Positions 1 through 8,669 of a DNA stretch of 64,000 bases are shown piece after piece (position 1 is the first letter of the stretch; every line of letters starts with the position of its first letter). A program made the position numbers and the translations under genes. Under the pieces are notes generated by a model, which was not told the origin of the DNA, did not search any database, and was given only the letters and a program-made list of their open reading frames with translations. The stretch is taken from contig NZ_CANLZZ010000005.1 of the NCBI RefSeq assembly GCF_947495725.1, forward strand, positions 186,001 through 250,000, in the 5' to 3' direction. The stretch is from an uncultured Lutibacter sp. GTDB taxonomy: Bacteria > Bacteroidota > Bacteroidia > Flavobacteriales > Flavobacteriaceae.

Positions 1-164
1 GCAACCAAACCAAGTAATTCTTTAGTTTTAACGTCTAAATGTCCTTCTTTGTATGCGTTGGTATCTAAATTAAAAATTCGTTTAATTATTTTATGATTTC
101 CTACCAATATTTTATCGTTCATTTTTTCACGATAGGCATTAAATTCTTCAACTTGATTAGGCAT
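1..164 (-). CDS. Carboxymuconolactone decarboxylase family protein (partial, N-terminus only)
   Basis: Only the first 54 or so residues lie in the window; the gene runs off the left edge. Reading from the ATG at 164 gives MPNQVEEFNAYREKMNDKIL, followed by ...VKTKELLGLVA. The stretch 'hVKTKELLGLVAS' is the hallmark start of the AhpD/CMD helical domain in small flavobacterial carboxymuconolactone decarboxylase-like proteins, whose catalytic CxxC would lie beyond the edge. The ATG overlaps the end of tatC by 8 nt, so the two genes are probably co-transcribed. The family assignment is from memory of the pattern; the specific substrate is unknown. Confidence 0.7.
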   Translation of the reverse strand, partial: MPNQVEEFNAYREKMNDKILVGNHKIIKRIFNLDTNAYKEGHLDVKTKELLGLV

Positions 165-975
165 TTTCTCTACTTTTTTTAAGTTCTCGTTTAATAACTA
201 CTTTTGAAATGAAGATACTCACTTCATATAATATTAAAATAGGTATAGCAACAATAACCTGACTGATAATATCTGGAGGTGTTATTATGGCTGCTAAAAC
301 CAATACAATTACCAAGGCATGTTTTCGGTATTTTTTTAGAAAATCGGGTGTAATTAATCCCATTTTAGTTAAAAAGAACATAATTATTGGTAACTCAAAT
401 ATTAAACCTGAAGCCAATAAAGATGAACGAACCAAGCTAATATATGAGCCAATTTTAATATTTCGTTCTACAACATCACTTACCGAGTAGTTACCAAGAA
501 AGTTAACAGATAACGGTGTAACTACATAATATCCAAACAACACTCCAATAAAAAATAATATTGATGATATAATTATAAAGGTTTTTGCTCCTTTGCGTTC
601 TTTCTCGTACAATCCTGGACTTATAAATTTCCATACTTCTCTAATAATAAAAGGAAAACCAATTATAAACCCAAATGTTATTGATGTCCAAATATGAACA
701 CTAAATTGTTCGGCCATTGCCAAACTTTGAAATGTAAATGGAATATCTTCAATACACAGTCCTTCGGTTCCAAAAAACCTGGAAACTTTACAAAATACTC
801 TATAAGTTATAAAATCAGCATTTTTAGGAGCAAATAAGATTTTATTAAAAATAAAATCTTTCATTAAAAATGCAATTATTCCGAAAAAAAATATTGCAGC
901 TGTTGATCGTATTAAATGCCATCTTAGTTCTTCAACATGGTCTAAAAACGACATTTCTTTTTCTACTTTGGCCAT
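157..975 (-). CDS. tatC: Sec-independent protein translocase TatC
   Basis: TatC is the polytopic inner-membrane receptor for twin-arginine signal peptides. The 272-aa protein begins with the family signature MSFLDHVEELRWHLIRS (residues 8-24) and has six predicted membrane helices. The conserved 'FPFIIREVWKFISPGLYEKE' block precedes helix 3, and the F-P-E-K residues used in twin-arginine recognition are present. Flavobacterial TatC commonly carries an expanded first periplasmic loop, visible here at about residues 50-85 with two Cys. No tatA gene lies in the window. It sits 1 nt downstream of kdsD and overlaps the CMD-like gene, suggesting one minus-strand operon. Confidence 0.95.
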   Translation of the reverse strand: MAKVEKEMSFLDHVEELRWHLIRSTAAIFFFGIIAFLMKDFIFNKILFAPKNADFITYRVFCKVSRFFGTEGLCIEDIPFTFQSLAMAEQFSVHIWTSITFGFIIGFPFIIREVWKFISPGLYEKERKGAKTFIIISSILFFIGVLFGYYVVTPLSVNFLGNYSVSDVVERNIKIGSYISLVRSSLLASGLIFELPIIMFFLTKMGLITPDFLKKYRKHALVIVLVLAAIITPPDIISQVIVAIPILILYEVSIFISKVVIKRELKKSRENA

Positions 976-976
976 T

Positions 977-1942
977 TTAAAAAATTCCTTCTTTTAATAA
1001 ATCATGCAAATGTACAACTCCTACGTATTTTGTACTATCTTCAACTAATATTTGAGAAATATTATTATTTTCCATTGTTTCTAATGCTTGCACAGCCATT
1101 GCATCAACTGATATTGTTTTAGGGTTTTTACCCATAATATCTTTTGCTATTATTTTGCTAATATCGGGATTGTCCTTAAGCATTCGTCTTAAATCACCAT
1201 CAGTTATAATACCAACTATTTTATCATTTTCAACAACAGCAGTTGTACCTAAACGTTTTTTAGAAATTTCAATTATTACATCCATAATAGGAGTGGATGG
1301 AGCAACTTGAGGTAATTCGTTATTAGAAATTAAATCTTTTACTCTTAAATATAATTTTTTTCCAAGAGCACCTCCAGGATGATATTTTGCAAAATCTTTG
1401 CTAGAAAAATGATTTAGTTCTAACAAACAAACCGCTAAAGCATCTCCAATTACAAGTTGAGCTGTTGTACTTGATGTAGGGGCTAAGTTGTTTGGACAGG
1501 CTTCTTTTTCTACAAAGGAACTTAGAACAAAATCGCAATTTGTACCTAAAAAAGAATTAACATTTCCCGTTATTGCCACAATTTTATTTCCGTAATTTTT
1601 AATTAGTGGTACTAAAACTTTAATTTCAGGAGTATTTCCACTGTTTGAAATACAAATAACAACGTCATTTTTTTGAATATTCCCTAAATCACCGTGTATG
1701 GCATCTGCGGCATGCATAAAAATAGCCGGTGTTCCTGTTGAATTAAAGGTAGCTACAATTTTGGTAGCAATATTTGCACTTTTACCAATACCTGTAACAA
1801 TTACTCTTCCATTTGAAGAAAGAATATAATTTACAGCTTTAGCAAAATCTTCGTTTACAAAATTTATTAAATTCGCAATTGCATTGCTTTCTTCAGTAAT
1901 TGTTTGCTTGGCAATGTCTATAATTGTATTTTTATTTTTCAA
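977..1942 (-). CDS. kdsD: KpsF/GutQ family arabinose-5-phosphate isomerase
   Basis: Interconverts ribulose 5-phosphate and arabinose 5-phosphate, the first step of KDO synthesis for lipopolysaccharide. The protein has an N-terminal SIS domain (about residues 30-170, with GIGKSANIA and the HxGD-type 'HAADAIHGDLG' loop) and two C-terminal CBS domains. The longest open frame starts at 1990 with a TTG, but that codon lies inside a -7-like box (minus strand TATTTTTG, 1988-1995). The TTG at 1942, giving (M)KNKNTIIDIAKQ, matches the usual start of flavobacterial homologues and a normal length of 321 aa. It is divergent from recQ and immediately upstream of tatC. Confidence 0.88.
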   Translation of the reverse strand: MKNKNTIIDIAKQTITEESNAIANLINFVNEDFAKAVNYILSSNGRVIVTGIGKSANIATKIVATFNSTGTPAIFMHAADAIHGDLGNIQKNDVVICISNSGNTPEIKVLVPLIKNYGNKIVAITGNVNSFLGTNCDFVLSSFVEKEACPNNLAPTSSTTAQLVIGDALAVCLLELNHFSSKDFAKYHPGGALGKKLYLRVKDLISNNELPQVAPSTPIMDVIIEISKKRLGTTAVVENDKIVGIITDGDLRRMLKDNPDISKIIAKDIMGKNPKTISVDAMAVQALETMENNNISQILVEDSTKYVGVVHLHDLLKEGIF

Positions 1943-1987
1943 AAGATTGAGTTTTACTATTAAAAAAAGTTTTATCTTTAGTTCAAA

Positions 1988-1995
1988 CAAAAATA
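1988..1995 (-). promoter_or_regulatory. -7 box TATTTTTG upstream of kdsD
   Basis: The minus strand reads TATTTTTG, fitting the Bacteroidota -7 consensus TAnnTTTG. No clear -33 TTG is seen at the expected spacing. Its position argues for the downstream TTG start at 1942 over the longest-frame start at 1990. Confidence 0.45.
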
Positions 1996-2105
1996 TATTT
2001 ATTTAATTAGAAATTGAATAAAGTATTGAAAAAATAAAAATATAGATTGATATATTTCGTTATATTTCGAAAAATATTTTTAAAATTGAAAATTTAAAAT
2101 AAATA

Positions 2106-4304
2106 ATGGGTAGTACAGGTGTTGATATACACAAGGAATTAAAGACTTATTTTGGGTTTAGCAAATTTAAGGGTTTACAAGAAAAAGTTATAGAAAGTAT
2201 TATTGAGGGTAATGACACCTTTGTAATAATGCCAACTGGTGGAGGGAAATCTCTATGTTATCAGTTACCGGCATTAATTAAAGAAGGTACTGCAATTGTG
2301 GTATCTCCATTAATTGCTTTAATGAAAAATCAAGTAGATGCCATTAGAGGAATTTCTTCTAACAGGGGAATTGCACACGTTTTAAATTCATCTTTAAATA
2401 AGTCTGAAATAGCAGAAGTTAAAAGTGATATAGAAAATGGTATCACCAAATTATTATATGTAGCACCAGAATCTTTAATAAAGGAGGAATATGTTGAGTT
2501 TTTGCAAAAACAAACAATTTCATTTGTTGCAATTGATGAAGCGCATTGTATTTCGGAATGGGGACATGACTTTAGACCAGAATATAGAAATTTACGAAAT
2601 ATAATTGGTAAAATAGATAATGTTCCTATTATTGGTTTAACTGCTACGGCAACTGAGAAAGTGCAAGAAGATATTCTTAAAACCTTAGGGATGTCTGATG
2701 CTAAAACTTTTAAAGCTTCATTTAACAGACCAAATTTGTTTTATGATGTGCGTCCTAAAACCAAAAATATAAATGGAGATATTATTCGATTTATTAGATT
2801 ACATTTAAATAAATCGGGAATAATTTATTGTCTTAGTAGAAAGAAAGTTGAAGAAATTGCACAAGTTTTACAAGTAAACGGTATTAAAGCAGTGCCATAT
2901 CATGCAGGTTTAGATGCAAAAACAAGAGCAAAACATCAAGATATGTTTTTAATGGAAGATGTGGATGTTGTAGTGGCTACAATTGCTTTTGGAATGGGAA
3001 TTGACAAGCCCGATGTGCGCTTTGTAATTCATCATGATATACCAAAAAGTTTAGAAAGTTATTATCAAGAAACTGGTAGAGCTGGCCGAGATGGGGGAGA
3101 AGGTTATTGTTTAGCATATTACGCTTATAAAGATATAGAAAAGTTAGAAAAGTTTTTATCAGGTAAACCAATTGCCGAGCAAGAAATAGGAAATGCATTG
3201 TTACAAGAAGTTGTGGGTTATGCCGAAACTTCAATGTCTAGAAGAAAATATTTATTGCATTATTTTGGAGAAGATTTTGACGAAGTAAATGGCCTGGGTG
3301 CAAATATGGACGATAATGTTGTAAACCCAAAGAAAAAGCATGAAGCCAAAGACGATTTAAAATTGTTATTAGAAGTTGTAAATGCTACCAATCAAAAATA
3401 TAAATCTAAGGAAGTAGTAAATACTTTAATTGGTAAGGTTAATGCTTTATTGAAATCTCATAAAACCGATACACAACCATTTTTTGGATCTGGTTCAAAG
3501 CATACAGATAAGTATTGGATGGCACTTATAAGACAAGCATTGGTTGCTGGTTATATTAGGAAAGAGATTGAACAATATGGGGTAGTGAAAATGACGAAAA
3601 AAGGGGATGATTTTATATTAAAACCTGTTTCGTTTATGATGACTGAAGACCATATTTATGAAGAAGGAGACGAAGCAATTGTTGTTACAAAAACAAAAGG
3701 AGGTGGTTCTGCTGCCGATGAAGTATTGGTTAAGCTATTAAAAGAATTACAAAAGTCTGTTGCTAAAAAGAATGGAGTTCCACCTTATGCAGTTTTTCAA
3801 GAAACTTCATTAGATGATATGGCTTTAAAATATCCAATTTCAATTGAAGAATTGAAAAATATTTATGGAGTAGGAGAAGGAAAAGCAAAAAAGTTTGGAA
3901 AACCTTTTGTTGAACTTATTTCTAAATATGTTGAAGAGAATAATATTATTAGACCAGACGACTTTATTGTAAAAAGCACTGGAGTTAATTCTGGATTGAA
4001 ATTATACATCATTCAAAATACAGACCGAAAACTACCTTTAGAAGATATTGCAAAGGCAAAAGGTTTAGAATTTAAGGAGTTAATTGAGGAAATGCAACGC
4101 ATTGTTTACAGCGGAACTAAGATAAATATCGATTATTGTCTTGATGAATTATTAGATGAAGATCAACAAGAAGAAATATTTGAATATTTTATGGAAGCGG
4201 AAAATGATAGTATTCAAAATGCTTTAGATGAATTTGATGGCGATTACGATGAAGATGAATTGCGATTAATGCGTATAAGATTTATAAGTCAGGTCGCAAA
4301 TTAA
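2106..4304 (+). CDS. recQ: ATP-dependent DNA helicase RecQ
   Basis: 3'-5' superfamily 2 DNA helicase used in recombination and replication-fork repair. The 732-aa protein has Walker A (MPTGGGKSLCYQLP, residues about 42-55), the DEAH box (AIDEAHCISEWGHDFRPEY) and motif VI (QETGRAGRDGGEGYCL). A RecQ C-terminal winged-helix region and an HRDC-type domain (about residues 520-610) follow, with an acidic tail. The zinc-binding Cys cluster typical of RecQ is not evident after the helicase core, as in many Bacteroidota RecQ proteins. Single gene closed by a terminator at 4327-4362. Confidence 0.95.
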   Translation: MGSTGVDIHKELKTYFGFSKFKGLQEKVIESIIEGNDTFVIMPTGGGKSLCYQLPALIKEGTAIVVSPLIALMKNQVDAIRGISSNRGIAHVLNSSLNKSEIAEVKSDIENGITKLLYVAPESLIKEEYVEFLQKQTISFVAIDEAHCISEWGHDFRPEYRNLRNIIGKIDNVPIIGLTATATEKVQEDILKTLGMSDAKTFKASFNRPNLFYDVRPKTKNINGDIIRFIRLHLNKSGIIYCLSRKKVEEIAQVLQVNGIKAVPYHAGLDAKTRAKHQDMFLMEDVDVVVATIAFGMGIDKPDVRFVIHHDIPKSLESYYQETGRAGRDGGEGYCLAYYAYKDIEKLEKFLSGKPIAEQEIGNALLQEVVGYAETSMSRRKYLLHYFGEDFDEVNGLGANMDDNVVNPKKKHEAKDDLKLLLEVVNATNQKYKSKEVVNTLIGKVNALLKSHKTDTQPFFGSGSKHTDKYWMALIRQALVAGYIRKEIEQYGVVKMTKKGDDFILKPVSFMMTEDHIYEEGDEAIVVTKTKGGGSAADEVLVKLLKELQKSVAKKNGVPPYAVFQETSLDDMALKYPISIEELKNIYGVGEGKAKKFGKPFVELISKYVEENNIIRPDDFIVKSTGVNSGLKLYIIQNTDRKLPLEDIAKAKGLEFKELIEEMQRIVYSGTKINIDYCLDELLDEDQQEEIFEYFMEAENDSIQNALDEFDGDYDEDELRLMRIRFISQVAN

Positions 4305-4326
4305 TTTGATAAAATACTAATTAAAT

Positions 4327-4362
4327 AAAAGCGGAAATACCTTAAAGTGTATTTCCGCTTTT
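4327..4362. terminator. Bidirectional intrinsic terminator between recQ and the ZIP gene
   Basis: A perfect 14-bp inverted repeat (4327-4340 and 4349-4362, core GCGGAAATAC) with an 8-nt loop and A/T runs on both sides. It lies between convergent genes, so it can serve both directions. Confidence 0.85.
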
Positions 4363-4411
4363 ATTTTTAAAAGGCAACTAACTATATAATTGTTTTTAAA
4401 AATACTTTTTG

Positions 4412-5083
4412 TTAAGCAATGTATGCGACAACCATTCCAACAAGAATGGCTATAAATTTTAACAAATTAAATTTGTGATCTTTAGATGTTTCAAACAAAA
4501 TAATTGTAGAAATGTGTAAAAATATTCCAATAATTATTGCTGTAATTTCTTTTTTATAATCTATTAAAAAAGAAATGTTTTCACCAGCTAAGCTTCCCAT
4601 AGGAGACATTAACGAAAATAATAATAGAAATAAAACAGCATGTATTTTTTTGATTTTTGATTTCACAAAAAATGTAGCCAAAATTATTGCAATAGGTATT
4701 TTATGAATAACTATTGCCCAAAGCAAATGTTCGTGATGATGGTTGTGTGCTAATGGAATCCCTTCCATAAATGCATGAATTCCTAAACTTAAAAATAAAG
4801 ACCAAGGAAAAGCAATATCATCTTGAATATGCATATGTCCGTGTTCTGCACCTTTCGAAAAGAAATCTAAAATAAGTTGTAGCAATAACCCAAGAATAAT
4901 AAATAACCCAATATTTTCATTGTCTCCAATATAAATTTCGGGAAATAAATGTAAAATAGTAATGGATAATAAATATGCACCACTAAATGCTAATAATAAT
5001 TGTACAGATTTATTACTAGGTTTAAAGCCGTAAACTATTACTACACCAATTAAAACTGAAAATATTAATGCTATATATGTCAT
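4412..5083 (-). CDS. ZIP family metal transporter
   Basis: Predicted inner-membrane divalent metal (zinc-type) uptake protein of 223 aa with about eight hydrophobic segments. The metal-binding helix motif is visible as HAFMEGIPLAHNHHHEH (around residues 104-120), and a second conserved helix carries HKIPIAI. The His-rich loop is typical of ZIP proteins. The ATG overlaps the stop of the upstream methyltransferase by 4 nt, so the two are translationally coupled. Substrate specificity cannot be told from sequence. Confidence 0.87.
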   Translation of the reverse strand: MTYIALIFSVLIGVVIVYGFKPSNKSVQLLLAFSGAYLLSITILHLFPEIYIGDNENIGLFIILGLLLQLILDFFSKGAEHGHMHIQDDIAFPWSLFLSLGIHAFMEGIPLAHNHHHEHLLWAIVIHKIPIAIILATFFVKSKIKKIHAVLFLLLFSLMSPMGSLAGENISFLIDYKKEITAIIIGIFLHISTIILFETSKDHKFNLLKFIAILVGMVVAYIA

Positions 5084-5808
5084 TCTAAAACTAAAATTAA
5101 TCGATCTGATGTTTCTTCATTAAACTGCTCTAATTTGTAATTGCCAAATGTATGTTTTATTTTAAATCCAACGGAATTTAAATAAGAATTAATTTTTGCT
5201 AAGTTCAACATTTTAACTTTTTCATAGTAAGTATGGTGTTTGTTATTAGCTTCAAAATTGATTTCTTTTACAATAAAACCATTTTTTATATATCGGGTTA
5301 TATGAAAGTTTATACCATCAATTAATTGAGTTTCTTCAGGAACAAGATTTGATATCACTTTTTTGGAGTTCATAAAATCAATTACAGCCATTCCATACTT
5401 ATTTAAGCCTTTTTTTATATTTTTTAAAACTTTAATATCTTCATTATCGTCTTCAAAAAAACCAAAACTTGTAAATAAATTTAAAATAACATCATAGTTT
5501 TGAGTTAATTTATTTCTCATATCATGCTCAACAAACCTCAGTGAATTATTTTCAAATTGTTTTGCAAAATTAATACTGTTTTTAGATAAATCTGCACCAA
5601 CAACATTGTATCCCAATTTATTAAGGTAAATAGAATGCCTTCCTTTTCCACAAGCTAAATCTAATAAGGTGTCTTTTTTTTCAATTTTTAAAAACGACAC
5701 TAAATTTTGTATAAATTCTTGAGCTTCGGTATCATCACGATGTTTATATAGTATGTGATAGTAGCTGGTGTCAAACCAAGAAGCAAACCATTCTTTTTCT
5801 GTTTCCAT
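5080..5808 (-). CDS. Class I SAM-dependent methyltransferase
   Basis: Rossmann-fold methyltransferase of 242 aa. Motif I is LLDLACGKGRHSIYL (about residues 46-60), followed by the acidic residue after beta-2 (VVGADLS) and a post-I 'HDMR' motif. The substrate is not recognisable; the N-terminal EWFASWFDTSYYH is a conserved start in flavobacterial homologues. Cotranscribed with the ZIP gene through a 4-nt overlap. A -7-like box (minus TATTTTTG, 5825-5832) lies 16 nt upstream of the ATG. Confidence 0.85.
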   Translation of the reverse strand: METEKEWFASWFDTSYYHILYKHRDDTEAQEFIQNLVSFLKIEKKDTLLDLACGKGRHSIYLNKLGYNVVGADLSKNSINFAKQFENNSLRFVEHDMRNKLTQNYDVILNLFTSFGFFEDDNEDIKVLKNIKKGLNKYGMAVIDFMNSKKVISNLVPEETQLIDGINFHITRYIKNGFIVKEINFEANNKHHTYYEKVKMLNLAKINSYLNSVGFKIKHTFGNYKLEQFNEETSDRLILVLE

Positions 5809-5908
5809 ATTTTTTAAGTGGCAACAAAAATAAGGAATTGTTTAAAGTATTAAATCAATATTTTTATTTTTTTGAAAACTTTAAGCATTAGGTAGATTTT
5901 AATTTAAG

Positions 5909-5916
5909 TACTTTTG
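5909..5916 (+). promoter_or_regulatory. -7 box TACTTTTG before the THUMP methyltransferase gene
   Basis: TACTTTTG fits TAnnTTTG and lies 16 nt before the ATG at 5933. No -33 TTG at correct spacing was found. Confidence 0.45.
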
Positions 5917-5932
5917 CACAAATTAAAAGATT

Positions 5933-7126
5933 ATGAGTCATAATTTTAAAATGGTTGCCACTACCATGTTTGGTTTAGAAGAAGTATTGGCAACAGAATT
6001 AAAAAATTTAGGAGCACAGGATGTAGCAGTTGGAGTAAGAAACGTTTCGTTTGTTGGTGATAAAGGTTTTATGTATAAGGCTAATATTGCTTTGCGTACA
6101 GCCATTAGAATTTTAAAACCAATAAAAAGGTTTAAAGTTTTTGATGAAGATGATTTGTACAAAAAAATTCAGCAAATTGAGTGGGAGCGTTTTATGACCG
6201 TAGAAAGTACATTTGCAATTGGAGCAGTTGTAAATTCTAAAAATTTCACCACAAACTCGCATTATATTTCGTTAAAATCGAAAGATGCAATTGCAGATTA
6301 TTTTAGACATAAATATCATAAAAGACCAGATGTTGATGTAAAACATCCAGATTTAAAAATTCATGTGCATATTCAAAAAGATTTATGTTCTATTTCTTTA
6401 GATAGTTCAGGCGATTCTTTGCACAAACGTGGTTATAGAAATTTAACCAATATTGCTCCAATTAATGAAGTATTAGCAGCTGGATTGGTTTTATTATCTG
6501 GATACACTGGAGATTGTAATTTTATAGACCCAATGTGTGGTTCGGGAACTATTTTAATAGAAGCCGCAATGATTGCAAATAACATTCCAGCCAATATTAA
6601 TAGAAAAGAATTTGGTTTTGAAAACTGGGATGACTACGATGAAGATTTATACTTTAAAGTACAAGATTCATTATTAAAAAAAATTAGAAGTTCTCATTTT
6701 AAAATAATGGGATTTGATAAAGCACCTTCGGCAGTTAAAAAGGCAAAAGAAAATATAGAAAATGCCAATTTAAGTGAGTTTATAGGTGTTCATCATATAA
6801 ATTTCTTTAACTCAGCTAAAGAAGTTTTTGGAAAAACAACCATATTATTTAATCCACCTTATGGTGAGCGTTTGGAAATTGATATCAACGAATTTTACAA
6901 AAAAATAGGAGATACTTTAAAACACGGTTATCCAGATTCTACCGTTTGGTTTATAACTTCAAACAAAGAAGCTATAAAACATGTTGGTTTGCGTACTTCA
7001 AGAAGAATTCCATTAAAAAATGGAGATTTAGATTGTGTTTACGTGCGATATGATATTTATGAAGGAAGTAAAAAAGCCAAAAAACTAATTAAAAATAAAG
7101 AAGAATCTGAAGAAACAGATAGTTAA
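5933..7126 (+). CDS. THUMP domain-containing class I RNA methyltransferase (RlmL N-terminal-like)
   Basis: Predicted 23S rRNA guanine-N2 methyltransferase of the RlmL/TrmN family, 397 aa. It has an N-terminal ferredoxin-like and THUMP RNA-binding region (residues about 1-160), then a Rossmann domain. The motifs DPMCGSGTILIEAAMIA (about 200-216) and the catalytic NPPYGERLE (about 308) mark N2-guanine or N6-adenine methyltransferases. The C-terminal second methyltransferase domain of E. coli RlmL is absent, as usual in Bacteroidota. Monocistronic, ended by a hairpin at 7155-7186. Confidence 0.9.
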   Translation: MSHNFKMVATTMFGLEEVLATELKNLGAQDVAVGVRNVSFVGDKGFMYKANIALRTAIRILKPIKRFKVFDEDDLYKKIQQIEWERFMTVESTFAIGAVVNSKNFTTNSHYISLKSKDAIADYFRHKYHKRPDVDVKHPDLKIHVHIQKDLCSISLDSSGDSLHKRGYRNLTNIAPINEVLAAGLVLLSGYTGDCNFIDPMCGSGTILIEAAMIANNIPANINRKEFGFENWDDYDEDLYFKVQDSLLKKIRSSHFKIMGFDKAPSAVKKAKENIENANLSEFIGVHHINFFNSAKEVFGKTTILFNPPYGERLEIDINEFYKKIGDTLKHGYPDSTVWFITSNKEAIKHVGLRTSRRIPLKNGDLDCVYVRYDIYEGSKKAKKLIKNKEESEETDS

Positions 7127-7154
7127 AATAGTATTTTTAATAGATGTTAAAATA

Positions 7155-7186
7155 AAAAAAGCTTTACATTTCTGTAAAGCTTTTTT
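7155..7186. terminator. Intrinsic terminator
   Basis: Inverted repeat AAAAAAGCTTTACA / TGTAAAGCTTTTTT with a 4-nt loop (7169-7172). It lies between convergent genes and can act in both directions. Confidence 0.85.
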
Positions 7187-7203
7187 ACTTAATTCAAATT
7201 AAA

Positions 7204-8463
7204 TTATATTCCTCTTCTTTTTCTTGTATTTCTTGTACTAGATTTTTCTCTAGTTGAAAGTTTTCTGCTCGTTGCTGAACTTGAACTTTTTGATTGTGTT
7301 CTAGATGGAGTTCTAACACTTGTTGGTTTTGAACTTCTTTGAGCAATTGAAGAATTTCTAGTTGATGAACTTGATGTACTTCTTTGTTGCGTACTACTTG
7401 GTCTTCTTGTTGAAGTACTTGTAATGCTTCTTTGTTGCGTTTTGCTCGGACTTTTATAAGTTGAACTATTAGAACTTCTTTGTTGCGTACTACTCGGTCT
7501 TCTAGTTGAAGTACTTGTAGAACTTCTTTGTTGACTATTATTTATAGGACTCCTTTGAGCTGAACTATTAGAACTTCTTTGTTGAGTGCTACTAGGTCTT
7601 CTTGTTGAAGTGCTTGTAGAGTTTCTTTGTTGTGTACTATTTGGACTTCTGTGCTGAATACCTGTAGAACTTCTATTTGTAGAACTTCTATGTGCAGTAG
7701 AATTGTGATTTCTGTTTGAACGAGAACTAGACTGTCCACGTTGTATTACACTATTTCCATTTCGTTTTGGCACTTTATTAGTTGCATATCGATCTCTAGA
7801 ACTATGTCTGTTTAACGTATTATTTCTACTGTAATATCTATTTTTTGTATAATATCTATTTCTAGAGTGATCTGTGTGATATGTATATCTATGTGCTTTA
7901 TAATGACTTCTATACGGTTTGTAACTTACAATTCTAAAATCGAACAACGGTCTAGAAAAATAGTTATGGTATGGGTGGTATACATAACGTCTGTTATAAA
8001 TGTTTATAAAACCAGAGTGATGAGAGTATGAACCATATCTGCTATAATATACATTTAAACCACCAAGCCTAACTAATCGACCATCGTAATAATCTATATC
8101 AACACTTCCAACCCTAGTAACACGCCCATAGTAATCGTAATAAACAGGAATGTTTTCGATTTGAACTATTGCTCCATAATCATCGTACTGAACGTAAGCA
8201 TCGTAATTATAACCAGAATTGTAGCTTATATTTACACCATTACCAAGGTAATTTGCATTAAATCCATTTCTAGGATTTATATAAAAATCGAACTCTCCAT
8301 TTTGAAAAACAGAAAATGTAACGCCTCTTTCAACAAAAGTAAACGATTTTCCATAATCACCGTTGTATGGATATAAAGTTGAATTGGTATTGTTATTGTT
8401 TGAAGCGAATGCTCCTAAACTAACAAACAAAAATGTTGCGATTAAAAATAATTTGTTTTTCAT
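7204..8463 (-). CDS. Secreted Tyr-rich protein with Ser/Arg/Gln-rich repeat tail
   Basis: Hypothetical exported protein, 419 aa from the ATG at 8463, which places a clean signal peptide at the start (MKNKLFLIATFLFVSLGAFA). A Tyr/Gly/Asp-rich N-terminal half contains the conserved flavobacterial motif FVERGVxFxVFQNGEFDFYI and resembles small conserved secreted hypotheticals. The half from about residue 185 is very basic: first Tyr/Arg/His-rich, then low-complexity Ser/Thr/Arg/Gln with three copies of TSTSTRRPSSTQQRS spaced 32-33 residues apart. No T9SS C-terminal domain or lipobox is seen. Function unknown; the basic tail could bind nucleic acid or polyanions, which is only an inference. Confidence 0.75.
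   Translation of the reverse strand: MKNKLFLIATFLFVSLGAFASNNNNTNSTLYPYNGDYGKSFTFVERGVTFSVFQNGEFDFYINPRNGFNANYLGNGVNISYNSGYNYDAYVQYDDYGAIVQIENIPVYYDYYGRVTRVGSVDIDYYDGRLVRLGGLNVYYSRYGSYSHHSGFINIYNRRYVYHPYHNYFSRPLFDFRIVSYKPYRSHYKAHRYTYHTDHSRNRYYTKNRYYSRNNTLNRHSSRDRYATNKVPKRNGNSVIQRGQSSSRSNRNHNSTAHRSSTNRSSTGIQHRSPNSTQQRNSTSTSTRRPSSTQQRSSNSSAQRSPINNSQQRSSTSTSTRRPSSTQQRSSNSSTYKSPSKTQQRSITSTSTRRPSSTQQRSTSSSSTRNSSIAQRSSKPTSVRTPSRTQSKSSSSATSRKLSTREKSSTRNTRKRRGI
7290..7660 (-). repeat. Coding tandem repeat array (about 96-99 bp units)
   Basis: Three imperfect units encode TSTSTRRPSSTQQRS followed by a 17-18-residue spacer. Copy number changes in steps of about 33 codons would keep the frame. It is an in-gene repeat, not a CRISPR array. 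Confidence 0.7.
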
Positions 8464-8635
8464 AATAGTGGGTTTTAATGTTAATACTAAATAATGTTGG
8501 TTAGCATTATACAATTCTTACAATACAAACAGCGTGCCAAAATTCGGTCAGTTAACCTAAGTTGTTGATATTTAAGCGTTAAGGTTAATGTTGTTTAAAA
8601 ACTATAAATATAGCTGATTAGATAAATCAATTATT

Positions 8636-8643
8636 TATTTTTG
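8636..8643 (+). promoter_or_regulatory. -7 box TATTTTTG upstream of priA
   Basis: Fits TAnnTTTG and ends 26 nt before the proposed AUU start at 8670. If used, it places transcription start near 8647, downstream of the in-frame stop at 8619. No -33 TTG at the usual spacing. Confidence 0.4.
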
Positions 8644-8669
8644 TAGCATCATATTTAAATCAAGAAGCT

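Noticed and set aside
287-490. 67-aa plus-strand frame within tatC
   Set aside because: Antisense shadow; tatC is clearly coding on the other strand.
7290-7660. CRISPR-like regular repeats
   Set aside because: The units are in-frame coding repeats of a low-complexity tail; they are not conserved palindromic repeats with unique spacers.
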